Part shown: in pieces, positions 23,301 to 34,000 of the stretch
Position numbering within the stretch: position 1 is the stretch's first letter
How the letters are laid out: every line of letters starts with the position of its first letter
DNA from: Yamagishiella unicocca
Taxonomy: Eukaryota > Chlorophyta > Chlorophyceae > Chlamydomonadales > Volvocaceae
Reading direction: 5' to 3'
DNA: 64,000 nt
NCBI GenBank assembly: GCA_003116995.1
Contig: BDSL01000028.1
Location: 806,001 to 870,000 of the forward strand
Program-made: the position numbers and the translations under genes
Notes under the pieces: generated by a model
What the model saw: only the letters and a program-made list of their open reading frames with translations
Databases searched by the model: none
What the model was told of the DNA's origin: nothing

Positions 23301-26018
23301 GGTGGTGATGGGGGTGGCGGTGGTGGAGGTGGCGGCGGTGGCGGCGGCGGCGGCGGTGGCGGTACTGGTGGCGGCGGCGGCGGGGGTGGAGGTGGTGGAG
23401 GCGGCAATAGGGGTGGCGATGGGGGTGGTGGCGGCGGCGGTGGCGGCGGTGGCAGCGGTGGCGGTGGCGGCGGTGGCGGTGCTGGTGGTGGCGGCGGTGG
23501 CGGCGGAGGCGGCGGCGGTGGTGATGGTGGTGGTGGCGGTGGTGGCAGCGGTGGCAGTGGGGGCGGTGGCGGCGGTGGCGGCGGTGGCGGCGGTGATGGT
23601 GCTAGTGGTGGTGGAGGCGGTGGCGGCGGCGGCGGTGGTGGTGGAGGGGGAGGTGTTGGTGGTGGCGGTGGTGGCGGCGGTGGAGGTGGCGGCGGTGGTG
23701 GCGGTGGTGGTGCTGGTGGTGGCGGAGGCGGAGGTGGAGGCGGCGGGGGTGGTGCTGGTGGTGGTGGCGGCGGAGGTGGAGGCGGTGGAGGCGGTAGTGG
23801 CGGTGGTGGCGGAGGTGGCGGTGCTGGTGGTGGCGGAGGCGGTGGTGGCGGCGGCAGGGGTGGTGCTGGTGGTGGTGGCGGCGGAGGTGGAGGTGGTGGA
23901 GGCGGTAGTGGCGGTGGTGGCGGAGGCGGCGGTGCTGGTGGTGGCGGAGGCGGTGGTGGCGGCGGCGGGGGGGTGCTGGTGGTGGTGGCGGCGGAGGTGA
24001 AGGTGGTGGAGGCGGTAGTGGCGGTGGTGGCGGAGGTGGCGGTGCTGGTGGTGTCGGAGGTGGTGGCGGCGGCGGCGGGGGTGGTGGTGGTGGTGGTGGC
24101 GGCGGAGGCGGAGGTGGTGGAGGCGGCAATGGGGGTGGTGATGGGGGTGGTGGAGGCGGAGGTGGCGGAGGTGGCAGTGGTGGCGGTGGCGGAGGTGGTG
24201 GTGCTGGTGGTGGCGGAGGCGGTGGCGGAGGTGGGAGGGGGGGTGATGGGGGTGGTGGCGGCGGAGGCGGAGGTGGCGGAGGTGGCAATGGGGGAGGCGA
24301 TGGGGGTGGCGGTGGTGGTGGCGGCGGCGGTGGTGGAGGGGGAGGTGTTGGCGGTGGCGGCGGTGGGGGGGTGGAGGGGGCGGCGGTGGCGGAGGTGGTG
24401 GTGCTGGTGGTGGTGGCGGCGGTGGTGGAGGCGGAGGTGGTGGCAATGAAGGCGGTGATGGGGGTGGCGGCGGCGGTGGTGGCGGGGGCGGTGGTGGTGG
24501 GCTTGGAGGCTTAGGCGAGGGCGGTGGTGGGCTGGGGGGTCGAGGCGAAGGGGGGGCTGGGCTGGGGGGTCGAGGTGAGGGTGGCGGCGGGCTGGGGGGC
24601 AATGGAGATGGAGGGGGCGGGCTCGGTGGCGGAGGGGCAGGCGGTGGGGGCGACGGGGGAGGGGGCAAGGGAGGCGACGGCGACGGAGGAGGAGGCGACG
24701 GAGGGGGGGGGCTTGGCGGAGGGGGCGAAGGAAAGGGTATCGAGATCTCTATGCAGCCCGTCAGGCAATCCTTCCCGACGGTCAATGAGACGTCGTAGCC
24801 GAAGAGGTAGGGCGGGAACGGTGCGGCCCCAGTAATCATCGTCCTCCAAGCAAACAACTGACCCCCAATTGAAGGCTGAAGCTTGGCACCGTCTTCACTC
24901 GACAGGAACGAGCCCGTAACCTCAAACGCAGTGCCGCTTGACTTGGCCAGAACGAATGGGCTGATGACGTGGGCGTTCAATGCGTTTGCCGTACTCGTGA
25001 TGTCGCTAATTATTGCCGTCGAGTAGGTGCTCACCTCGGCTATGCTAAAGCTGTACGGCATAGCATTGTCAGAGTTGGGAGATAAAACCACAGAAACGGA
25101 AACCTGGCAAGCTGGAGGTGGGCTAGGCGGCGGCGGTGAGGGAGGTGGCGGGCTAGGGGGGGGGCTAGGTGGAGGAGGAAAGGGAGGAGGAGGGCTTGGC
25201 GGGGGTGGGAGGGGAGGGGGAGGGGAGGGGGGAGGGGGTGACGGAGGAGGCTTCGCGAGAGGCATGGTGTGGAACGGGGGAGGGGGAGGCTGCGGGTGAG
25301 GGGGATGGGCCAGGGGGAGGTCTTGGCTGGAGGTGGCGCAGCAATCGTTGGTGCTGTCAAAGAGAGCCGTCGAGCAGGTGCCGATGGAATGGCCTGGGGT
25401 GGGTATACAGAGCTGCCCCAGCGTGCTGCAGCCATGGCCCGAGGCGCCCGCCGAGAGGGTGATGCATATCTCCGCGCCGTTGCTGTTCAGGCCAAGGCCA
25501 AGGCGCGTGATCACCAGGAGCGCCCGGTCCTCCGGCGCAGTGGGCGGCTTGTAAAAGGCAGGCCCGACTGCCGTGGGGAGGCCGTCCACGGTCGCCTGCA
25601 CTACAGTGCCCGATGCTGCGCAGGTCCTCCGCACGTGGAACTACAGACATGGCAGTTGTGCAGCAACATTCAGAAGTTGTATGCCGCGCAGGGTGTCGGT
25701 CTTCGTGCAAGCATGCCAGCGGGGATGTGTCTGGTTGCGACCCCGTAAAACGCAATTGGCTGGGCTTACCTCAATTTTTTTAAGGTCGGCCTGTTTGCAG
25801 CAGTAATGGTTGCAGCCGGTCGGGGCCTTGACGTTCAGCGTTGCGCAGAAGGTGCCGTTGCCGGATGACTTGAACGCCGGAGCAATGCTGTAAGCGGACT
25901 GCGCCTTAACACACGGAAAATATGGAAAATATGTATAATTTCCAGGCTGCTGAGCGCCCTGAGCATGAGCAACCCTGCGTGCGAATGGCAATTGCAAAAC
26001 CGTTACTGTTATTATCAT
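20333..26018 (-). CDS. Pherophorin-type extracellular-matrix glycoprotein with giant proline-rich rods
   Basis: Secreted hydroxyproline-rich cell-wall/ECM protein. Minus-strand exons: 25770-26018, 21723-25640, 21164-21290, 20333-20686. Exon 1 and the start of exon 2 give an N-terminal pherophorin (DUF3707) domain: FPYFPC start, GCNHYCC, the junction KKIE|FHV, and [10 protein letters not shown] end. Then come a short SPPPP rod, a Cys module (about 25110-24740, CQVSVSVV to DCLTGC), a very long Pro/Ser rod (about 24730-22160), and a related second module (about 22155-21760). A C-terminal pherophorin domain is spread over the last three exons (FPKCKC, then LYCFRIDV, then [15 protein letters not shown]). 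Exons 2/3 and 3/4 join in phase. The big exon is 3,918 nt but must be 2 modulo 3. The proline frame shifts twice, near 24365-24371 and 23967-23973, each equal to one lost base in a G run, which exactly accounts for this. The start at 26018 is uncertain: a weak signal-peptide-like stretch ends at AHA, and a separate signal exon upstream is possible. Confidence 0.88.
22160..25255 (-). repeat. Coding [11 protein letters not shown] repeats of the pherophorin rods
   Basis: Short-period GC-rich repeats encode the proline-rich rods. At 22430-23060 a higher-order unit of roughly 105 bp recurs with alternating PSPPPP and PLPPSP motifs. From about 23200 to 24500 the composition is nearly pure GGTGGCGGC on the plus strand. 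Gly/Ala/Val-rich ORFs on the plus strand are shadows. Confidence 0.85.
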
Positions 26019-27367
26019 GCAAGAAGCCGCTCAAGACCTCCAGATAAGAAATTCCCTCGCTTAATTCTCCTTTCATATACCATACAAATAAAAAGCCCTT
26101 GGTAAGCACAGTGTCTGCTCGTATTTAGCCCCGTGTATGTTCGCAACCGTTGAGCGCATCACATATCAGAGCAGGAGAGCCCAGCCTCCACAGGAGTAAA
26201 ATGACATGGGTGCGTGGAAATATTTACGCCAAATCCGTAGTAAAACCGCGCAAGTTTGTGCCCCGGTAAACCCAAGGTACAGTGCACTCACACTGCGATT
26301 GCGGCCCCCAAGACGAGGGCTAATGTCGCACCGATCCTCATGTTCAAACAGGACCCTGATTCTGAGGTAACAATTCTAGTCTGTTCGAGATGTTTTTATT
26401 TCCGCCGCTGTCTACTCCCGCGTTTTCGACTTGCCGTACTAATCGTATGCCGCACGCCATGCGGCAACTTCTCGCACCATCGTGGAGTGGATGCGTATCA
26501 GCTAGTAACCGCAAATCGTAAAATTATATGAAACTTCAAAGTTGCCCCCGAAATGTCTGCAATGGACGTCTCAAGCGCACACTCGCACAACAGGGTAGTT
26601 CCAAGTAGTTTTCAACAAGATGATAGCGTTTAGCTCGACTGACACGCAGACCCCAGTTCTCGTGGGATTCAATGCATGAGGCGACAACTGCACGCAAGGC
26701 ATCGGTGTGAATCAGGCGGCACATTCCATCGGGAGACAGCAGTCGTACTGTAACTTTACGTCTTTTGGTCCAAACCCAACTAAACATAAACATTTGCTAC
26801 CAAAGAAAGCAGCTAAAGCCGTCTTGGGAGTTGGAGGTACGCGCGGCGAGACTCGGCGAGACCCTGCGAGACGTAGCGGGACTGGGCCAGTCGCGGCCAG
26901 TCCCTGCCAGTCCAATCAATTTCGATGTGCTTACTCTGTCTTACTGGAACCCGAATCGAAACAGAGGCGCGGCAGTCCCCTCGTATGCTCACTCAGACTA
27001 ATTTGTACGCGTACGTGTAATCCAACTCCAGATTGGAAAGTCATTTGCCTCGCAGTAAGTAAAAAATGTGAGCCTAAATGATTTGGGGCCATAAGGGGGC
27101 GGCAATTGATGTGGGAAACAGACTAGTGGAGTGGACACGAGTATGGGGTTTGCCTATCAGCTGGGCCCCCAGAGACCCACACACGCGCTCGTTTCTGTGC
27201 CTGATTACTCCTGATTGCCACTGCATCAGTCATTTACAGCTCAGTTCCTCAACTTTCATGCGGACCAAGGAGTGCCTCGGCTTGCTGTATGAGGGGACCT
27301 GAGGGCGCCAACCCAGATCACGCCCAGAGACGCAGGTAAACCAATGCTTGTCTTTGTTGTTGTAATC

Positions 27368-27540
27368 GTTACAGTGGGCTCCAGACTTTAAAAGGTAGAG
27401 CCGTCGGGCGCATCGCCTGACACTGAAAAAGACAAGGAAAGCAGAGAAAACCGACGGTTCCGATACGTGTAAAACGGTTACAGTGGGCTCCAGACCAAAA
27501 GGTAAAACCATCGGGCACATCGCCTGACACTGAGGAAGAC
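27368..27540 (+). repeat. Interspersed repeat, two direct copies ~109 bp apart
   Basis: Copies at 27368-27432 and 27477-27540 share GTTACAGTGGGCTCCAGAC, a CGGGCRCATCGCCTGACACTG block and a trailing AGAC. A more divergent third copy may lie at about 27695-27780. A diverged copy in the other orientation is at about 6965-7005. I do not recognise the family. Confidence 0.6.
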
Positions 27541-27814
27541 GGAGACAGAGACCGTCGTGCACCGGAACAAAGGCAAACCACCAGAACACCATACACCAAT
27601 CGACAAGCCGTAGGCCAAAAGAGCAGCAGCCAGCACCCCGGGGGGAATTTGCACTAGAGGCTCCCCTATCAGCTGGTCTTGGTAGCATTTCTCGTTACCC
27701 CGGACTATATAGAGTCGAGGGCACACCGCCTCACGTTTTAGGAGATACATAAAGCAAAACGAACCCACCCGACTGAGATGCGTCAAACCACACGAAACCC
27801 AGATCAAGGGCCAG

Positions 27815-27879
27815 AGCAATAACGCTCTCCGGGTACCATTACCCAACCAGGGTAATGGTATCCGGAGAGCGTCATTGCT
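27815..27879. repeat. Near-perfect ~30-bp palindrome with 5-nt loop
   Basis: The core arms 27823-27844 and 27850-27871 (CGCTCTCCGG followed by GTACCATTACCC, and its complement) have one mismatch, around the loop AACCA. Pairing extends outward through GCAAT with one more mismatch. Confidence 0.85.
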
Positions 27880-30800
27880 GCGAGCCGGGAGGCTGGAGCG
27901 ACCGGAACCATTGGAAGATGAGGGAGGTTCTGCGCTAGGGCACGCTAGGGCACGCTAGGGCACGCTCCCCAAGTCCCTGGCTTTGTCCCATAAATATGGA
28001 TGATACGAGCCTCATTGGTTACATTATTTAGGCTTTACCTTAGCCTTACAACTGAGCTGGCCAGAGCTGGCGTCTGACTACGCCTGCCGTGGGCGGGCCG
28101 GGACATACCGCCGCGTCTCGCGGCTGTGGTGCATGTCGCTTAACTGGCTTATTCCAACGCGACCCTCACAGCTTGAATGTAATTGCATAGTCAAGATTCG
28201 TCTCGGTTGTTCGGAAATTTGCGGATCCTGCTGCGTTCAGACGGTTCAATGGTGTAGTCGCTGAGGTTTATGCTGCGTTATGCATCCATTTTACGCGTTT
28301 TAGCTAGCAAGGCATTTTGAATGCCTCATGTGCCAGCCTTGGGTAGTTTATGATGATGATGGGTATTTATAGATTTGTAATGTACCGTCATTCCATTCTG
28401 CTCCAATGGCATACTGCTCCTTGGCGGGAAACGCGATGTTTTCGAAGGAACTGCAACAGGCACCCGTTGTCCGTAATAAACCAATGAAAGAGACCATGTT
28501 ACAAGAGCTGGTAACGTTCATATCTCCTTGCTTGTGCTATTGTTTGGAGTATGACGGTGCAGGGACCCGCCAACTGCAGAAGGACCCCTTGCTGGTTGCG
28601 GACGTTACTTTCTACCAGCTGCGACACCATCAACCGCCCACCTGCACCCCAAAACAATCTGCAGCTTTTTAATATCCAAACTACCAGTATTGCTGTATGG
28701 CGATGGAGGAATTAGTTGGCTTGGCACATATGAATAAGGTAGCTTGGATATTGCCTCACGCAGATTGACACGATGTGCGCAGGGTGACCAGTGTTGGCCA
28801 TGTAGGTGCGGCGTGTTGCCGGACTCACAAGTAACTCCTACTGCCCCAGCCCTCCCGCAAGGGCCGCCGACGCATTCGCTCAGCATACTCCCTCTCACAC
28901 ATGATCCAGCACTTCGCTTGCACAACGCCGTCCGGACATAAAATCGCCTTTCCGCGTTGGGTCCCTTTCCGCTTTAGGTCCCTTTCCACGCTTAGCCAGC
29001 AACTGCCTCCGACTTCCGACGTTCTGTGCAGCTGCCTCGACACTCCACGACAAGGCCACGTGATGACTTACCATTACGCACATGTGCCCCCCCCCAAGGC
29101 TCAAACACCTCCAAACTTCTGCATCATCTGCCCTGGTTACTTGGTTCAACTTCACCATGAAACCCAAAAATCACCTTCATCCAGCTTCTTGCCTGTAGGG
29201 CGGCACCTCAAGCCATCCGCACAAGCACACTGCTCCACCGACAGGCACCGACACCCACGGGTGGCCCAGTCCTGTCTGGCCTTCGAAAGCCCTGGCCCGA
29301 TAGGATTGGATAATATAAGTAATCATACAAAAGCCGCTACGGAGGTGGCAAGTTGGAGCCACCCCAGTAAAATCCTCGCAACCTGGATTGCTGTATGTTG
29401 CTGCTTAGTACCACTCTGTCGACATACTGGCGCCCAACTCCTGGAGAGGACAACAGGTGCAACGAGGAGGAGTACGAGGGCCTAGGCTTCTGACAGATGG
29501 CACATGGGATTTGGAAGCGATGCATCGCGGTTGCCAGTGACGCTGTGTATGAGGACGGGGCGCGTTGCCTAAACAATACAGCAGAAAGGGTTTGCAACAG
29601 AAAGGTGATCCGGGCTGCGCAAGCGCGGGTTAACTTCTCGACAGCGGGTGGTCATAACACCGGTTGTTGCCTACATTCTTTGGCGGCACGTGCGGCCAGG
29701 TTGACCGGCAGGCACGTGGGAGTAGTATGACGCAATCTTACCCAGCCTGCAGTTTTTATGGTTCAGACGACATAAGGGAATACCTTTCGTTGTTTTGGTC
29801 TGCGTCTCATAGTCTGAGGCTGACCCCCCGTTGATGGAACATCTCAAGGTTGACCTGACAGCCGGCTTCTAGGGACATCACAAAAAGCAATAGCGGATAC
29901 AAAGTCACAGCTGAATCAAGCTGTATTGATTTTGTAAGTTTCCGACGGCCCGGTCCGAGCCTAGGCGCATGACGGTTGCAATGTACGGCGGCAATTTTGC
30001 ACTTTACAACTGAACACATTGTTCCCATACTGATCCCCTCCCAGTATACCGACTGCGTCATATCAGCTCTAGCGAAATTAGTTAGTTGCGAGCAATAGAT
30101 TTTCCCATATAACCTGCCCAGGCACGGTCTGAACTGAGGTGGCTCACACTAGTTCCTGTCGCCAAGAGGACCATACCATACTGCAAGGACCGTTTGTTAC
30201 CGCCTCTTCACTGTAGGAAAGGTAAGGCTGCATGCAGCTCCCGGCGAGCGGCGGCTTCCATCGGTTACTTCCCGTTGGCTTGTCTACCCTTTGAACAGCG
30301 CAATCAGACAGTGTATGTAAAGACCTAGTAGCTAAGCATAGTGTATGGGTTTGAAGAGCGCCATCGCAGAAACGCAACCTGCCAGCTTTCTCACGTGTCA
30401 CCGCACTTACACCAGAATACATCAACGGTCCCATCCGACAGCAACGATGAGCATTGCTACACGTCGGGTTCATTGATCTGTGCAGGGCTGGCGACGAGGC
30501 CTCGCCTTCAGCGGGCGGCTGGGGCTAAAGTAGTCTCTGCCTCGGCGATTGGAACAACAGGCGAGCTTGGTGCAGCTGAGTGAGGAGGTCTGCGCGTGAA
30601 CTTCTAAGCTTTGACAGCTCAAGGAGCTCACAGTACGCTGGCGTCACCAATTTATCCCTTCTATGAGGTCGGTGTCCTGGGCTACGAGTCATCCAAGCGG
30701 CCGCGAGGCGCGCATCATAGTGTTACCGCTTGTTTCACATCGAAAGCACCGCACACCCATGGTCTGTCCTGCTGTGGCGCTGGTCTTACGAACCGCCCGC

Positions 30801-31036
30801 CCCCAACCCCTTCTATGGCCTGCCCCAGTCAGTCTCCTCCTCATCCCCACCTAGCATCCACGTCGTACCAGCAGTAGAACCTCTTAGCTAACCCGCAAAA
30901 TATGTACACGTACTGCCATTGGATCGCCGCCGTCTTCCCAGCGGCATCCGATCCCGCACATGCCTCCTGCTGCCTGCCTGCCCATGTTTGCACCGTACCT
31001 CAACTTACACGCAGCCCCGCCCTGTCCCGCCCGGTC

Positions 31037-34000
31037 ATGGACCTGCCCCCCCAGATGGCTAACTGCACCCAGCTGATATGGGACCGGGTTCTTATGCTGG
31101 TGGGGGGGGACACGGACGCCGCCACGGAGGTCTGTTCCGCACCGGACTTGGTCGCGGTGGGGCCAGACGCCGCAGTGACGAGATGGACTGTGGGCCAGCT
31201 GCGGCAGACCCAGGGGTCGCTGCGTCAGGTGGAGCACGGGCTCGACGTCAGTTTTGTGCTGGCATCGGCATATCAGGTGCGGCCCGCGGGCCGTAGGAGT
31301 GAGTCGCAGTGGGTCGGGGTCGAACTGGGGATGTCGGAGGGCATTGTCGCGGGTCCACCCCCTTTCAGCTGCGCTGCTCTCTTTGACTACGGTTTGCTGT
31401 TGAAACCACAGGACACGGCCGTTGTTCGCGCGCGCCTCTCACTCCCACGCGCCCCTCTCTCACACCCCTCCCTGGACTCTATGCCTCCCCCCCGGGCTGT
31501 TTGACAGGTGTTTGTGATGCAACTGGGGTGAGTGGGTGGCACCCGCCAGGAGAAGCGCGGGAGGGGTGTGTGTAAAACCCGTTTTACACGACGGGACAGG
31601 ATAGTTGGCGCATGGTCGTCGGACACCAATTTTGTGTCCGACGCACATGTGTGCGCATGTGTGGGCGCATGCTGGAGGGGGAGGGGGCTTGCGGCAAGGG
31701 TGTATCGGTCCGCTGGATGCTACATAAAGGAGCGGTATTGGAGATGGGAAGGGGGGGCCGCTGCGGCTCCTGGCCGAAGCGGAGGAGACCTAGGCTGTCT
31801 ACGAGCTGAGGGGTGGGGGAATGTTGGCTGTGTTTCACCCAAGGCGGGATTGGCCTGTCTAGCGCCCGCATCCCGTTGCCCCTTACCCCTACCCCTGCCC
31901 CTTACCCCTACCCCCCTCAGCTTCGCGCTGTTCGCTGCCGGTGTCGTTCGGCCCAAGAACATCGTGGCCATCTTCCTCAAGAACTTTTTCGACACCTGCA
32001 TTGCGGGGTTAGCCTTCTACCTGGTGGGGTACGCCTTCGCCTTCGGAGCCAAGGACGGCAGCAGCAACGGTGGGTGGCTGGCGGGCAGAGTGGCTGGAGG
32101 GGCGGCTGGAGGGGCGACATCCTTTAGGACCATCACAATGCTTTGTTTTAATTAAACAGTCGGATTCCCCTTGTCCGTACCAGTTCTGAGACTTGGTGGG
32201 TGACTGGGTGGGCGGCTGGAGGGCGGCTGGAGGGCGGCTGGAGGGGCGGCTGGAGGGGCGGCTGGAGGGGGGACTGGAGGGGGGACTGGAGGGGGGACTG
32301 GAGGGGGGACTGGAGGGGGGACTGGAGGGGGGACTGGAGGGGGGACTGGAGGGGGGACTGGAGGGGGGACTGGAGGGGGGACTGCGTGGGTGCGATGTAG
32401 TGAGACCCAGAGCCGAGGAGAGGCTTGTGGAGGACGGGGGGGAGGCAGGGAGAGCTGCGGCCGAAATGTACCCCTAGACAGGAGGCGCGGGAAGGAGAGC
32501 AGGGAAGGGGGGGATCGTCAGCGTTACAAAACCCTAAATTACCCCTCCTCCCCCTCGCCGCTCCCCTCCCTGGACCTCGCTCCCCGCCGCAGGCTTCATC
32601 GGCAACTGGGACTTTGCGCTCAGCGCCACCGACGGCAGCCCCGGCGAGGGGGGCCCCTTCCCCTGGCATCTGTTCATCTGGAACTGGTCCTTTTGCTCCG
32701 CAGCAACAACCATATTGTCGGGCTCCATCGCAGAACGAGCCACCTTCTCGTCGTACACCATCTACGCGGTGCGCTCCAGGGAGGGGAGGGAGGGGCTACT
32801 GAGTACGCTCCAGGGGTGGAAGCGCAGGCAGCACTCCAGGGGTCCATTGTTCCTTCCGCTGACCTGCGTTTTAACCGTCAACCATCATCACCACCACCGT
32901 CACCATCACCACCAGCCCGCAGCCCATCTGCCCCTCTGACCAGCAAGCCTAAATCACCAACCACCAACCACTAACCACCACCCCGCAACCCCACCCATGC
33001 CGCAGGTTTTCATGCCCTCGTGGGTTTACCCGGTAGTGGTGCACTGGCTGTGGTCCCCCGACGGCTGGCTGTCAGCGAGGAACGTGTCGGACCGCATACT
33101 GGGCATCGGAGCCATTGACTTTGCGGGGTCGGGTGAGTGCGGGCTCGGGGTGGGTGGGTGCGGGTAGGGGGGTGTTGAGAGGAAAACCCAATGGTCGGCA
33201 CTTGGAAGTAAAACGGGGTAGTGAAAAGGTGGAGATGACTCATCCACCCACGTGACGGTGCACTGTGTGGGCCGCATTGGTCAGCCATGCATGATCCACT
33301 CCGCCCCACCGATGATCCACGGATCCACAAACGTCACCCACAGCTGCCGTACCGGGCCCCCGAAAATCGTCATCCCCCAAACCCCTTTAATCCCCCTAAA
33401 CCCGAACACGCATGTGCGCTTCGCTGCGCGTCCCAGGTGTCGTACACCTGGTGGGCGGCGTGGCCGCGCTGGTGGGCTCCATCGTTGTGGGCCCACGGGT
33501 CGGTCGCTTCGGCGGCCAGGGCATGTCCCCGCAGCTCTACCGGGCCTCTGCGGCGCCGCAGCTCTACCTGATGGGAACGCTGCTGCTGTGAGTGGGGGGG
33601 GGGGTCGAAGAAGACCCGTGAGTGGGGGTTCGAGGGAGACCCGTGAGTGGGGGGGGTGTTTATGTGACACGTGTGACAAATCCCGCGGGTGCACAGTGGC
33701 GGCATCCACGTACCTGATGGGGACGCTCCTGCTGTGAGGGGGGGGGGCAGTGTGGTCAGACAGGGGCCGGGCGAGGGGGCGGGGCGGGGTGGGGAATAGG
33801 GTGGGGCGGGAGGCGGAGGCGGAGGAGGCGGAGGCGGGTACCGTTCACCGTTACCTGAGCGTACTTGGGATGGGGAGTTCCCTAATCGAGAGTTGTGCAG
33901 GTATGAAAAGGAAGGTCTAGGTAAGGGTCAACGGTTTATTAGGGTTGTAGTATTGCAGTTTTCTAAAATTGCAGGATTTAGGCCGAAATGTGTTCATCAC

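Larger units (their letters stand above)
26019..31036. other. Gene-free region upstream of both the pherophorin and the ammonium transporter
   Basis: About 5 kb without a recognisable coding segment, of moderate GC. It must hold the divergent promoters of the pherophorin (minus) and the transporter (plus), but I saw no element I could name with confidence. It contains the interspersed repeat at 27368-27540 and the palindrome at 27815-27879, plus three copies of a CACGCTAGGG repeat at about 27938-27966. Confidence 0.5.

Noticed and set aside
22152..24449. Gly-, Ala- and Val-rich ORFs on the plus strand
   Set aside because: Shadows of the pherophorin proline rods on the opposite strand.
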